64,000 nt of DNA, taken from assembly GCA_913058145.1 (NCBI GenBank), contig CAJXQM010000003.1, positions 118,166 through 182,165 on the forward strand, in the 5' to 3' direction. Position 1 is the first letter of the stretch, and the number at the start of each line of letters is the position of its first letter. Below, piece after piece: positions 40,267-49,944 of this stretch. The stretch is from an uncultured Colwellia sp. (lineage in GTDB: Bacteria > Pseudomonadota > Gammaproteobacteria > Enterobacterales > Alteromonadaceae). The notes under the pieces are model-generated. The model had not been told where the DNA came from. It ran no database searches and was given only the letters and a program-made list of their open reading frames with translations. A program made the position numbers and the translations under genes.

Positions 40267-41523
40267 ATGTCCGCATTTAATATGGCAGCAATGGCTGCTC
40301 AAGCAAAAAAAGCAAGTCGAGTTGCTGCACAATTAACAACGAGTGAAAAAAACACCTTACTGAACGCTATTGCTGACTCTATTGAAGAAAGCAGCGCGTT
40401 AATCATCACTGAAAATAGTAAAGACATAGAGGCAGGTAGAGCCAAAGGCTTAAGTGATGCCATGCTCGATAGATTATTACTTACCACGCAACGCGTAAAA
40501 AATATCAGCTCTGCCATCAGAGAAATAATTACACTCACTGATCCCGTCGGCAATATAGCTAACTTGTCATTACGTCCTAACGGCATGCAAGTTGGTAAGA
40601 TGCGCATTCCTTTAGGTGTTATTGCTATGATTTACGAGGCTCGTCCAAACGTAACCGCTGAATCGGCCGCTTTATGCATTAAATCAGGCAACGCGGTCAT
40701 TTTACGTGGCGGCTCAGAGGCTATTCACTCTAATTTAGCATTAGCAAACTGTTTACATCAAGTTATTGAACAGCAAGGGTTTGATAAAAATGTTGTTAGT
40801 GTTATCCCTGATACAAGTCGTGACGTTATCGAAGAATTATTAAAACAAAAAGAGACGATTGATTTAGTCATTCCTCGTGGCGGCGAAGGTTTGATTCGTT
40901 ATGTTACTGAACATAGCCAAATTCCAGTTATTCAACACTATAAAGGTGTTTGTCACTTATTTATTGATAAATCAGCCGATTTAACAAAAGCTGTTAATAT
41001 TTTAGTTAATGGTAAAACCCAAAAACCAAGCGCTTGTAATGCCTTTGAAACGCTATTAGTGCATCAAGATATCAGCGCAGAATTTTTACCCTTAGCGGCC
41101 AATGCACTTGCTGAGGCAGCACAAGTGAAAGTACATGCGTGTGAAAACAGTATTAAATATTTTGACGGTGGACAATTAGCTACAACAGACGATTATCATG
41201 CCGAGTATTTAGCGCAAGAAATCGCCGTTAAAGTCGTGCACAGTTTTAATGATGCCGTTAGTCATATTAATGAATACACATCAGATCACACTGAGGTTAT
41301 AGTTACTCAAGATATATCACGTAGCCAAACATTTATTCGCCAAATAAATTCATCGGTTGTCATGGTTAACGCCTCTTCTCGTTTTTCTGATGGTAACCAA
41401 TTAGGGCTAGGCTCTGAAATTGGTATATCTACCAGTAAGCTACATGCTTATGGGCCAATGGGATTAGAAGCCCTTACAACAGAAAAGTTTGTTGTGTATG
41501 GTGACGGACAAATTCGAGATTAG
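40267..41523 (+). CDS. proA: Gamma-glutamyl phosphate reductase
   Basis: 418 residues (E. coli 417), aldehyde-dehydrogenase fold. The catalytic cysteine lies in KPSACNAFETLLVH near 258; NAD-binding YEARPNVTAES and the C-terminal GLGSEIGISTSKLHAYGPMG are conserved. It reduces gamma-glutamyl phosphate to glutamate semialdehyde, the second step of proline synthesis. It forms an operon with proB. Confidence 0.96.
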   Translation: MSAFNMAAMAAQAKKASRVAAQLTTSEKNTLLNAIADSIEESSALIITENSKDIEAGRAKGLSDAMLDRLLLTTQRVKNISSAIREIITLTDPVGNIANLSLRPNGMQVGKMRIPLGVIAMIYEARPNVTAESAALCIKSGNAVILRGGSEAIHSNLALANCLHQVIEQQGFDKNVVSVIPDTSRDVIEELLKQKETIDLVIPRGGEGLIRYVTEHSQIPVIQHYKGVCHLFIDKSADLTKAVNILVNGKTQKPSACNAFETLLVHQDISAEFLPLAANALAEAAQVKVHACENSIKYFDGGQLATTDDYHAEYLAQEIAVKVVHSFNDAVSHINEYTSDHTEVIVTQDISRSQTFIRQINSSVVMVNASSRFSDGNQLGLGSEIGISTSKLHAYGPMGLEALTTEKFVVYGDGQIRD

Positions 41524-41600
41524 TAGTAATTAATACCCCTATTTGAATTTCAGGATGGTTACATTTTGAAGTAACTTGGGCATATCATAACTAAATACTA

Positions 41601-41637
41601 AAAAACTCATCTTTGCTATCGCTTTGATGAGTTTTTT
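41601..41637 (+). terminator. Terminator of proBA
   Basis: Stem AAAAACTCATC / GATGAGTTTTT with a 14-base loop and T run, 78 bases after proA. Confidence 0.82.
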
Positions 41638-41685
41638 CTTTTATGCTACGCGACCATTTTTAATGTTCAAGTAGAAAAACAGTCA

Positions 41686-43044
41686 ATGATAGGTTTTGAT
41701 TACGGCACATCAAATTGCAGTGTTGCCAAAATGCATAATGGTCAACCCGAAATACTACAACTCGTTAGTGGTAGTAAAACCATAGCGTCTAATTTATATG
41801 CACCTGATCGTGATATTATCAGTCACTGGTTATGCCAACAGCTTTCTAGCGAACAACAAAGAGCATTCAAAAGCGTACGTGCACCACAGTTACAAAAAAG
41901 CCAAAGAGCATTGCGTGAATTGGCTTTTGATGGCATTGATAGCGAATTAGTATTTGGTCAAGCCGCTCTTGATAAGTATCTGGAAGACCCTGAAGAAGGT
42001 TACTACATCAAATCACCAAAATCTTTTTTAGGTGCCAGTGGTTTAGCTCCAATACAAATTCAACTATTTGAAGACATGGTTGCCGCCATGATGAGTAATG
42101 TTAAAAGGTTGACTGAAGAAAAACTAGGCCATACCGTTACTCAAACCGTCATTGGACGGCCCATCAATTTTCAAGGATTAAACGGCGAAGAAAGTAATCG
42201 TCAAGCGATTGAAGTATTAACCAATGCAGCCAAACGTGTCGGCTTTAAAGACGTTGAGTTTCAGTTTGAACCCGTTGCTGCCGGTTTTGAATTTGAAGCC
42301 AGTTTGACAAAAGAAACGAAAGTGTTAGTGGTTGATATCGGTGGCGGAACTAGTGACTGTTCAATGTTATTGATGGGGCCAAAATTCAAAGAGAATGACT
42401 GTCGACTAGAGCATCTTCTAGCGCATAGCGGTGTTCGTATCGCAGGGAATGATTTTGATATTCAATTAGCTTTACAAGGTATTATGCCTAGTTTGGGTAT
42501 GAATAGTTTATTAAAAACAGGTAAAACACTGCCTACTAGTAGTTTTTTTCAAGCATTAGCCATAAATAATATTAATGAACAAACTGAATTTTATAGCGCA
42601 AAAAATAGACGTGATTTAGTCCAGTTATCACGAGATGCTAAAGAAACGAGTATTGTCGAGCGCTTAGTCACCGTGCATGATCATAAATTAAGTTATCAAT
42701 TAGTCAATGCGGCTGAGCAAGCAAAAATTGCCTTATCAGAGCATAATGAACAAACAATTGATTTACATGATGTTAGTAAACAACTTAGTGTTGAAGTGGA
42801 TAGAGAAACATTACGCTCAGCCAATAAACGTACATTAGCAAGCATAGGCGAATTAATGCAATCAGCCGTTGCAGAGGCTCAGTGCCAACCCGAAGTGATT
42901 TTTGTTACGGGTGGTACAGCAAAATCGCCGATATTAAGCGAATTTTTACAGCAACAAATACCTAATGTTCCCGTTGTTGTTGGTGATCACTTTGGTAGTG
43001 TCACCGCCGGATTAGCCCGTTGGGCCGAAAGGATATATAAATAA
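41686..43044 (+). CDS. yegD: Hsp70-family chaperone-like protein YegD
   Basis: 452 residues (E. coli YegD 450). Actin-like ATPase motifs: MIGFDYGTSNCSVA, FEPVAAGFEFE, VVDIGGGTSDCSML and FVTGGTAKSP. The DnaK peptide-binding domain is absent, as is usual for YegD. Function is unclear; it is thought to be an atypical chaperone. Confidence 0.92.
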   Translation: MIGFDYGTSNCSVAKMHNGQPEILQLVSGSKTIASNLYAPDRDIISHWLCQQLSSEQQRAFKSVRAPQLQKSQRALRELAFDGIDSELVFGQAALDKYLEDPEEGYYIKSPKSFLGASGLAPIQIQLFEDMVAAMMSNVKRLTEEKLGHTVTQTVIGRPINFQGLNGEESNRQAIEVLTNAAKRVGFKDVEFQFEPVAAGFEFEASLTKETKVLVVDIGGGTSDCSMLLMGPKFKENDCRLEHLLAHSGVRIAGNDFDIQLALQGIMPSLGMNSLLKTGKTLPTSSFFQALAINNINEQTEFYSAKNRRDLVQLSRDAKETSIVERLVTVHDHKLSYQLVNAAEQAKIALSEHNEQTIDLHDVSKQLSVEVDRETLRSANKRTLASIGELMQSAVAEAQCQPEVIFVTGGTAKSPILSEFLQQQIPNVPVVVGDHFGSVTAGLARWAERIYK

Positions 43045-43053
43045 AAGAAAATT

Positions 43054-43091
43054 GGAGCTGCACTGCATTTACTTGAGAATAGTGCAGCTCC
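43054..43091. terminator. Bidirectional terminator between yegD and nfeD
   Basis: Perfect 11-base stem GGAGCTGCACT / AGTGCAGCTCC with a 16-base loop. The T-rich tail is better on the minus strand, so it mainly serves the SPFH-nfeD operon. Confidence 0.72.
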
Positions 43092-43114
43092 TTAAATCTT
43101 ACAATGACCATTTG

Positions 43115-43573
43115 CTATAAAGGTCTAACTAACATGGTATTACCTGCTATCGCCACAATTTGACACTGACTTTGCTCACTTATTGACGTCACATTAGCCT
43201 CATCAGCTAAACGTGCTTGCCAATTTATACCTGAATAACGAATAGTGCCCGCTATCGCTGTAATCTCTGCACTTACTGGCACTTGTAAACCGACCATATC
43301 ACTGGAGTTATCGGTTTTATCTTTTGAGTTCTGCAATGACTTCAATGGCTTCCATAAAAGAGCTGCAACTAAGGCGGTTAATAAGCCAACCGACAATATT
43401 TCACTTTGCCAACCATCAATAATACCCATAGTGATTAAAATACCGGTGAATAAACTACCGATAGCAAAAAACAATAACGGGCCACCCAAACCCATTACGC
43501 TCAGTTCAATCACAAAGCTAATACCCGCAACTAAATACCATAAGTGGTCTGGGTTTTCTAAAAAATATTCCAT
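43115..43573 (-). CDS. NfeD-family membrane protein (YbbK partner type)
   Basis: 152 residues with three or four membrane helices and a C-terminal OB-fold domain (VPVSAEITAIAGTIRYSGINWQA split over 95-118) with the family's W and final MLVRPL strand. NfeD proteins act with SPFH proteins in membrane microdomains. It is 90 bases downstream of the SPFH gene and in the same direction. Confidence 0.85.
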   Translation of the reverse strand: MEYFLENPDHLWYLVAGISFVIELSVMGLGGPLLFFAIGSLFTGILITMGIIDGWQSEILSVGLLTALVAALLWKPLKSLQNSKDKTDNSSDMVGLQVPVSAEITAIAGTIRYSGINWQARLADEANVTSISEQSQCQIVAIAGNTMLVRPL

Positions 43574-43606
43574 AAAACCTCCTTAAGAAAAAAAATAGTT
43601 AAATAT

Positions 43607-43651
43607 ATATCCGCTCCAGCTGAATCATGCATCTTCAAGTGGAACGGGTAT
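43607..43651. repeat. ~45-bp palindromic intergenic repeat, copy B
   Basis: ATATCCGCTCCAGCTGAA ... TTCAAGTGGAACGGGTAT. It matches the reverse complement of the copy at 40184-40230 over most of its length. It lies between the nfeD and SPFH genes of one operon. Confidence 0.75.
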
Positions 43652-43663
43652 GAATGCTAGATA

Positions 43664-44641
43664 TTAACTCGGTAATTTCAAACTACTTGATACCGCAATG
43701 GCTTGCGCTACGGTGTTGGCAATATTTTCACCAGTTTTCCCATCGGTAAGTACCACTGTACTATCACTCGCAATAGCTTGGTGAGCTGTAATTGCATTTT
43801 GAGCTAGCGTTAGCATTACCGCTGATTGGCCTCCTTCAGTATTCGCCACATTACCCACTACCAGTAACGCCCCCGCATCAGCCTCTGCAACTAAACGTAT
43901 TGCTTCTGCTTTACCCATTGCGGTAAGAATTTGTGACTCTTTTGACGCTTCAGCAGCTAATACTTGCTCTGATTTCGCCGCTTCTGCATCGAGAACACGT
44001 GCACGTTTTTGACCTTCAGCTTCCGTGATAGCAGCACTTTTCACACCCTCTGCAGTTAAAATAACCGAGCGTTTTTCACGCTCTGCAGTCATTTGCTTTT
44101 CCATGTCTTCACGAATAGTTTGCGGCGGTGTAATATCTTTAATTTCATAACGTGTCACCATGACACCCCAAGGTGCTGTGGCTTCAGTCATCGAAGATAA
44201 AATTTTTGCATTAATGGCATCACGATTTTGAAAACATTCATCTAATTCCATTGAGCCTATAGCATTACGCATAGTAGTCATAGCAAGCTGAGTTACTGAT
44301 AATTTATAATCGCTAATATTGTTAGTTGCAGCAGCAGCATCAGTGACCTTCATAAACAAAATCCCATCAATTTCTAAGGTGATATTGTCTTTGGTTATGG
44401 CTGGTTGTGAAACTATTTCTAGTGATTGCTCTTTCAAGTTACGATCAGCGGCAACAGATTGCACAAAAGGTATAATAAAGTTTAAACCAGCAGATAAAGT
44501 CTTGCTGTATTTACCTAGGGTATAAATTACATAACCACGGTTTTGTGGGACAAAATAGATACCTTTTTTCAAAGTATATAGAATAACGATGGTTATCCAC
44601 AATACAGGGTTGGTTAGTATATTTTCAAGAATGTTTTCCAT
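43664..44641 (-). CDS. SPFH/stomatin-like membrane protein (QmcA-type)
   Basis: 325 residues: an N-terminal membrane helix (NPVLWITIVILYTL), an SPFH domain (about 30-190, NRGYVIYTLGKYSKTLSAGL) and an alanine/glutamate-rich coiled coil (EAEGQKRARVLDAEAAKSE) followed by an Ala-rich tail. Such proteins oligomerise in the inner membrane and modulate FtsH and lipid microdomains. It heads an operon with nfeD. Confidence 0.88.
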   Translation of the reverse strand: MENILENILTNPVLWITIVILYTLKKGIYFVPQNRGYVIYTLGKYSKTLSAGLNFIIPFVQSVAADRNLKEQSLEIVSQPAITKDNITLEIDGILFMKVTDAAAATNNISDYKLSVTQLAMTTMRNAIGSMELDECFQNRDAINAKILSSMTEATAPWGVMVTRYEIKDITPPQTIREDMEKQMTAEREKRSVILTAEGVKSAAITEAEGQKRARVLDAEAAKSEQVLAAEASKESQILTAMGKAEAIRLVAEADAGALLVVGNVANTEGGQSAVMLTLAQNAITAHQAIASDSTVVLTDGKTGENIANTVAQAIAVSSSLKLPS

Positions 44642-45038
44642 AATAATGGACTCCTTTAATGATAATAATTTTCATCGAATAAATTAATTAACTATTAATA
44701 CCAATTAAAGTAATGAATAGATCACTCATCAAGAATTATAAAGTGTAGATGCAGGGAATTGATTGAAGATAATGGTTATTCAGGAGAATGTGCTCACGCA
44801 TTCTCTAATAAGCTACTTCCATGTAGCACACTTGTCAAAATCAATAACGCAGCATGTAACCTTTTTAAACTGATCCTTGGGAGCTTTTAGCAAAGTGATA
44901 ACGTTACAAATTTGTTGGATTGAGAACGACTATATTCACACAAGTTCTGCTTGTTCTAACTTCACTAACACAACAATGAATTTATTTATTCATTGTTTCA
45001 TTTGTTCTTAGTTTAAAGCAATCTATATTATGTATCAA
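44642..45038. other. Long intergenic region upstream of the SPFH gene
   Basis: About 400 bases. A 9-base inverted repeat ACAATGAAT-N6-ATTCATTGT lies at 44973-44996. The rest is AT-rich with no coding potential that I can support. Confidence 0.45.
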
Positions 45039-45073
45039 AAAAACCCAACGCTAATTACTTAGCATTGGGTTTT
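45039..45073 (-). terminator. Terminator of ppnP
   Basis: Imperfect stem AAAACCCAA-CGCTAA / TTAGCATTGGGTTTT; the minus-strand tail is TTTTTTTGATAC. It begins about 60 bases after the ppnP stop. Confidence 0.78.
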
Positions 45074-45130
45074 AATAAAAGTGTTGTGCTTGGCTTATAA
45101 TTATACTCGCCTTATAAAAGGCGAATAAAG

Positions 45131-45448
45131 TTATTCACTAATATAGTTACAACAATAATCAATGAGTGTTTTAGCTTTAATTTCAAACTCACTGTTAGCT
45201 GGCACATAAAAAGACTCTCCACCTTTAATCTTTTGCCACTGCTTAGTATCTGGTAAAAGAATTTCACAATCGCCTGCTGTTATTTCCATTAACTCTTTCT
45301 CTGCCGTACCAAATTTATAATCACCCGGCATCATAATACCTAACGTTTTAAAGCTGCCATCGCTAAAGATAATTTTACGACTAGTGACTTTGCCGTCAAA
45401 ATAAATATTGGCTTCTGCGTTGATTGTTACATTAGTAAATTCAGTCAT
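45131..45448 (-). CDS. ppnP: Pyrimidine/purine nucleoside phosphorylase PpnP
   Basis: 105-residue cupin-fold enzyme (E. coli PpnP/YaiE 94). ANIYFDGKVTSRKIIFSDG, GIMMPGDYKFGTAEKELMEI and VPANSEFEIKA are the family landmarks. It phosphorolyses a wide range of nucleosides. A perfect palindrome at 45481-45502 precedes it. Confidence 0.88.
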   Translation of the reverse strand: MTEFTNVTINAEANIYFDGKVTSRKIIFSDGSFKTLGIMMPGDYKFGTAEKELMEITAGDCEILLPDTKQWQKIKGGESFYVPANSEFEIKAKTLIDYCCNYISE

Positions 45449-45480
45449 GGTAATTTCTCAGTTAAGGTGATGTTGATTTT

Positions 45481-45502
45481 TGTACCATTGATTAATGGTA
45501 CA
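45481..45502. promoter_or_regulatory. Palindrome between ilvC terminator and ppnP
   Basis: TGTACCATT-GATT-AATGGTACA, 9-base perfect arms, centred about 43 bases upstream of the ppnP start. It could be an operator or a small hairpin. Confidence 0.4.
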
Positions 45503-45512
45503 GATATAAAAA

Positions 45513-45543
45513 AAAGGTACGTCGCTATAAAGCGAGTACCTTT
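45513..45543 (-). terminator. Terminator of ilvC
   Basis: AAAGGTAC / GTACCTTT outer stem with CGCT / AGCG inner stem; T run on the minus strand. It lies just past the ilvC stop. Confidence 0.8.
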
Positions 45544-45563
45544 GTTTATTAGGAATAAAATAA

Positions 45564-47042
45564 CTATTGCGTAGCAATACGCTTCATGTCAGTCATATAA
45601 CCGCGAAGTTCTTTACCGATCACTTCAACACCATGGCTGCGAATCGCTTCGTTAACTTCAATTAAACGTGCGTTATCAACATTGTTTGAGCTATTTTTAA
45701 GGCCTTCACCTAATTGCTCTAATGTTAAGTTAGATGCATATTCTTCAAGTAATGGTACGGCAGCGTGAGTAAATAAGTAGTTACCGTACTCAGCAGTATC
45801 AGAAATAACAACGTTCATTTCATATAACATGTTACGTGCAATACAGTTAGCAATTAATGGCGTTTCGTGTAACGACTCATAGTATGCAGAGGCATTGATG
45901 ATGCCTGAATCAACCATTGCATCGAAAGCTAATTCAACACCCGCTTTAATCATTGCTACAACGAAAATGCCTTTATCATAATATTCTTGCTCTGAAATTT
46001 CAGTGTCACATTCAGGTGATTTTTCAAAAGAAGTTTCTGCAGTTTCTGCACGCCATGTTAATAAGTTAACATCGTCGTTTGCCCAATCTGCCATCATAGT
46101 TGCAGAAAAGCGACCTTCAATGATGTCGTCCATGTGTTTTTGGAATAAAGGACGTAAAATTTCTTTTAATTCTAAAGACATATCAAATGCTAATACTTTA
46201 GCTGGGTTTGATAAACGGTCCATCATGTTAGTGATGCCGCCATGTTTAAGACCTTCAGTAGTGGTCTCTAAACCGTATTGTAGTAATTTACGAGCGTAAG
46301 CAGCGTCCATTCCTTGAGCAACTAGTTGCTTATGACCTAATACCGCAGCTGTTTGCAACATACCACAAAGGATAGTTTGTTCACCCATAAGGTCAGACTT
46401 AACTTCAGCGATAAAAGAAGATTCAAGAACACCTGCTCTATCACCACCAGTTGCACTAGCGTAAGCTTTAGCAATAGCCAAACCATTACCTTGCGGATCA
46501 TTTTCTGGGTGAACAGCAATAAGTGTTGGAACACCAAAACCACGTTTGTATTCTTCACGTACTTCAGTACCTGGACATTTAGGTGCAACCATCACAACAG
46601 TGATATCTGAACGAATTTGCATACCTTCTTCAACAATATTAAAACCATGTGAATAGGCTAATGTTGCGCCTTGCTTCATTAATGGCATGACCGCTGTAAC
46701 AGCTGAAGTGTGTTGCTTGTCAGGTGTAAGGTTTAATACTAAATCAGCTTGAGGAATTAATTCAGCGTAGTTACCAACTGTAAAACCATTCTCTGAAGCC
46801 CATTGGAAAGACTGACGTTTTTCAGCAATTGCTGAATCACGTAATGCATAAGAAATATTTAAACCTGAATCACGCATGTTCAAACCTTGGTTTAAACCTT
46901 GAGCACCACAACCAACAATAACAATGTTCCAATCTTTAATGAAGTTACAGCCATCGCTAAATTCTTCACGTTTCATAAAACGACACTTGCCTAATTGACC
47001 AAGTTTTTCGCGTAAGCTTAAAGTATTAAAATAATTGCTCAT
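45564..47042 (-). CDS. ilvC: Ketol-acid reductoisomerase (long form)
   Basis: 492 residues (E. coli IlvC 491), the long class with a duplicated C-terminal knotted domain. NADPH-binding [20 protein letters not shown] near 45 and [20 protein letters not shown] near 130 are conserved. It makes dihydroxy-isovalerate and dihydroxy-methylvalerate for valine, isoleucine and leucine. The ATG at 47042 has AGGAAA upstream and gives the family N-terminus MSNYFNTL; a 40-residue upstream extension (to 47162) would run through the operator and is rejected. Divergent from ilvY. Confidence 0.96.
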   Translation of the reverse strand: MSNYFNTLSLREKLGQLGKCRFMKREEFSDGCNFIKDWNIVIVGCGAQGLNQGLNMRDSGLNISYALRDSAIAEKRQSFQWASENGFTVGNYAELIPQADLVLNLTPDKQHTSAVTAVMPLMKQGATLAYSHGFNIVEEGMQIRSDITVVMVAPKCPGTEVREEYKRGFGVPTLIAVHPENDPQGNGLAIAKAYASATGGDRAGVLESSFIAEVKSDLMGEQTILCGMLQTAAVLGHKQLVAQGMDAAYARKLLQYGLETTTEGLKHGGITNMMDRLSNPAKVLAFDMSLELKEILRPLFQKHMDDIIEGRFSATMMADWANDDVNLLTWRAETAETSFEKSPECDTEISEQEYYDKGIFVVAMIKAGVELAFDAMVDSGIINASAYYESLHETPLIANCIARNMLYEMNVVISDTAEYGNYLFTHAAVPLLEEYASNLTLEQLGEGLKNSSNNVDNARLIEVNEAIRSHGVEVIGKELRGYMTDMKRIATQ

Positions 47043-47113
47043 GATGTTTCCTATAATCCTGTAAATAATTTGATCAGATTTTCTGACCTTGAAAGCATCA
47101 TACGCTAGCAATC

Positions 47114-47165
47114 GTATTGCAAAAAGTGATATATTTGCATCAGAACGTTGCTTTTTTTGCAATAC
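47114..47165. promoter_or_regulatory. IlvY operator between ilvC and ilvY
   Basis: Perfect 12-base inverted repeat GTATTGCAAAAA (47114-47125) / TTTTTGCAATAC (47154-47165) separated by 28 bases. A further TTTGCA lies inside (47134-47139). TTGCAA-type boxes are the kind of site LysR-family IlvY uses in E. coli to repress itself and activate ilvC with acetolactate. Confidence 0.75.
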
Positions 47166-47181
47166 TCGGAGGTTAACACTT

Positions 47182-48060
47182 ATGGATCAAAAATCATTAG
47201 CCATGTTTGTGCACTTAAGCCACACGTTGCATTTTGGCAAAACTGCACAAGCGTTTCACATGAGTCCTTCAACGTTAAGTAGAGCCATTCAACGCCTTGA
47301 GCAAGAAGTGAGTATTGAACTTCTATTGCGTGACAATCGAACGGTAGTACTTACAGATGCAGGTAAAAAATTTCAACACTACGCTCAACAGCAAGCTGAG
47401 CAATGGCAAGTGTTTAAGCAATCGTTAGATGAAACACAGCAAGTACTTACCGGGAAACTCAGTATCTATTGCTCCGTAACTGCCGCCTACAGTCACTTAC
47501 CGCCTTTGCTAGAACGCTTCCGCCAGCAACATCCGCTCGTAGAAATAATGCTAACCACTGGTGATGCTTCTGATGCCCTTGAGAAAGTGCAAAATAAATC
47601 TGTCGATTTTGCTATTGCAGCCAATCCTGAAAACTTACCCCGTAGTGTTTACTTTCAGCACCTTGCTACTATTCCATTAGCTGTAATAGCACCTACGATG
47701 AAGTGCATAGTGCAGCAGCAACTTAATGAAAGAATACTCGCGTGGTCTGAGATCCCATTCATCTTGCCTGAACAGGGTCCAGCCCGAAAACGTTTTGAGC
47801 TTTGGTATCGTAAAAAACAACAAGGCAAAGCCAATATTTACGCAACAGTTTCTGGCCATGAAGCACTAGTCAGTATGGTTGCCTTAGGTTGTGGCGTTGG
47901 CATAGTGCCTCAAGTGGTAGTAGAAAATAGCCCGGTGAAAGATCGCGTGCAATATTTGGCCAATGTAGGTGAGATAACACCTTTTGACTTAGGCGTTTGC
48001 TGCTTAAATCAAAGTAGAAGCCAGCCACTCATCAAAGCTTTTTTTAATGCTATTGCCTAA
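47182..48060 (+). CDS. ilvY: LysR-family transcriptional activator of ilvC
   Basis: 292 residues (E. coli IlvY 297). N-terminal winged helix-turn-helix ([36 protein letters not shown]) and a periplasmic-binding-protein-like effector domain. The ATG at 47182 has CGGAGG nine bases upstream; an in-frame ATG at 47089 overlaps the operator and is rejected. It activates the divergent ilvC gene in response to its substrates. Confidence 0.92.
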   Translation: MDQKSLAMFVHLSHTLHFGKTAQAFHMSPSTLSRAIQRLEQEVSIELLLRDNRTVVLTDAGKKFQHYAQQQAEQWQVFKQSLDETQQVLTGKLSIYCSVTAAYSHLPPLLERFRQQHPLVEIMLTTGDASDALEKVQNKSVDFAIAANPENLPRSVYFQHLATIPLAVIAPTMKCIVQQQLNERILAWSEIPFILPEQGPARKRFELWYRKKQQGKANIYATVSGHEALVSMVALGCGVGIVPQVVVENSPVKDRVQYLANVGEITPFDLGVCCLNQSRSQPLIKAFFNAIA

Positions 48061-48075
48061 GACTATGATCTCGTA

Positions 48076-49050
48076 CTAGCCATTAATCGAATTGCTTAAA
48101 TGTTTTAATAACCGATCCATCGCTCTATATGAAAGTGCTTCAAGAAGATGCTCATGTGAAATATGTTCGCTGTTTACCATATCAGCCAAGGTACGCGCAA
48201 TTTTTAAAATTTTATGATGAGCACGAGTAGATAGGCCTAACTTATCTACAGCTAACTCCAGAAACTCATTATCACCGGCGGTTAAATAACAATAATTTTT
48301 CAAATCACTTGTCCCTAAGTGTGCATTGGCTTGGCCTTGACGACTAATTTGACGCTGCCTGCACGCTTGTACTCGCTGCTGTACAACCTCACTGGTTTCG
48401 TTTAATTGGGTATCATCCGCCCAAGTACCCCGTGGCAAACGCGCAACTTCAATTTGAATATCAATTCTATCGAGGAATGGCCCGGATAAACGATTCAAAT
48501 ACCGTAGCACTTGCTCAGGTGTACTACGATTATCATTAAAAAAGCCTGTAGGGCTTGGATTCATCGCCGCAATTAATTGAAAGCGTGCGGGAAAACACTG
48601 CTTGTGCATAGCACGTGAAATGGTGACCTCGCCGGACTCCATCGGCTCACGTAAAACATCTAGCACCTTGCGCTCAAATTCAGGTAACTCATCTAAAAAC
48701 AACACGCCATGATGTGCCAGTGATATCTCTCCCGGTTTAGGCTGACTACCACCACCGACTAAAGCTGCTGATGATGCGGTATGATGTGGTGCACGAAACG
48801 GCCGGGTCAGCCATGATTTCGCATTAGTATTTTGATTACTAATTGACTGTATCGCAGCAACTTCCAACGCCTCAGCTTCAGTCATTTTAGGCAAAATTCC
48901 AGCTAAACGACTCGCTAGCATTGTTTTTCCTGTCCCTGGAGGACCAATAAAAAGTAGATTATGATTTCCGCTAGCCGAAATTTCTACTCGACTAGTCTCA
49001 CCTGATTTTATACAAAAACCATTACAATCCTTGATTATAAAGGTCTCCAT
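48076..49050 (-). pseudogene. comM: comM (yifB) truncated at its 5' end by the genomic island
   Basis: Full ComM is about 505 residues. Here homology begins at about ComM residue 205, VEISASGNHNLLFIGPPG, just before Walker A GPPGTGKTML, and runs to the normal C-terminus (APHHTASSAALVGGG, LAHHGVLFLDELPEFERK, AAMNPSPTG). The whole N-terminal ChlI/Lon-like domain is missing, and the first 21 residues (METFIIKDCNGF...) are unrelated. ComM is a hexameric helicase that extends branch migration in natural transformation. The missing part should lie beyond the island's far end or be lost. comM is a known island insertion target in other gammaproteobacteria. Confidence 0.85.
49030..49050. other. Left boundary of the genomic island in comM
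   Basis: The last recognisable comM codons read backward end around 48985-48995; beyond about 49000-49050 no comM similarity is seen. The exact junction and any target duplication cannot be fixed without the right end. Confidence 0.6.
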
Positions 49051-49944
49051 TGAAGTAACACAAAAAGGTATTATTTTAGCCAGTTTACAGGTTTTCAGAT
49101 TATGACTTTATATTGAAGTGTTACTCAGACAGGAACTATTATCATAGAAAATGTGAGTTTGATAAGAGTTGACAATCGTCGAGCGGTAGAGAGAGTAAAG
49201 CTTGCAGGTGTTTTCTGTGTCAACACTTAATCATCTTGTAAAAACACCTAAGAGTTGACAAAAACCATCTGTTTGTAATACACCATTCAAGCCTTTTGCA
49301 CATCGCCTCTATTCAAGTCACATTAGCCAACATTATAGAAAAATTAGTTTAAGATTTGTACTTGTGACTCAGCTGTAAGCTTAGTCCCAGGACCACAGGG
49401 AAATCGCATTAAAATATTTGTAGTACTTTTAGGGGTTTTGTACCCATCCCCTCGAAATCAGCACTAAATGAAGTAAACACTCATTTACTTCACTCACCCC
49501 ATTTTAAAGAACTTTAATATACATACAAGTGCCTGATAATAGTGATTTGTATCCCTACTAATTTTACGTAGCGCTTTAGTTTTTTTAATATTGTTAACTC
49601 TGGTATTTAATATTTACTTTCTATAGCTACAACTTTAAAGCTAACAGAGTTGTCTAATTTATAAGTAACTGAGTAGTAGAATAAATAGGATTTATTTTTA
49701 AAAAAATAACTAAGAGGGTTGAGAAGTCGGGTTAGGGGAAATATATTTAATTAATTGATTTTTAGTTAAATTTCATTGAGTTGAACACTATTTTACTTTA
49801 ATGTTATGAGCATGGTAACTAGGACTAGTTATTTATAATCGTTATATAAAATTGGATGAATCTAGGCTTTATTTGATTTGAGTGTATAACTGTCTGAATT
49901 ACTGTAGGTGAAATGAAAAATTGTGAAGTGAGGATAAGTAAATA
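49051..49944. other. 894-bp non-coding island margin with repeats
   Basis: No supported gene. It holds a 12-base direct repeat AAGAGTTGACAA at 49164-49175 and 49250-49261, an imperfect inverted copy TGTCAACACTT at 49218-49228, and a 9-base inverted repeat AGGTGTTTT (49206-49214) / AAAACACCT (49241-49249). Such arm-like clusters are common near integrase att sites. The 30-base repeat A is at 49428-49457. Confidence 0.55.
49428..49457 (+). repeat. 30-bp inverted repeat A bracketing a two-gene module
   Basis: TTAGGGGTTTTGTACCCATC followed by CCCTCGAAAT. It matches the reverse complement of 51533-51562 at 27 of 30 positions. The genes at 49945 and 50803 are the only ones between the two copies. 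Confidence 0.8.

Noticed and set aside
47043..47162. 40-residue N-terminal extension of ilvC
   Set aside because: It would translate the operator region and differs from all IlvC N-termini I know; AGGAAA precedes the ATG at 47042.
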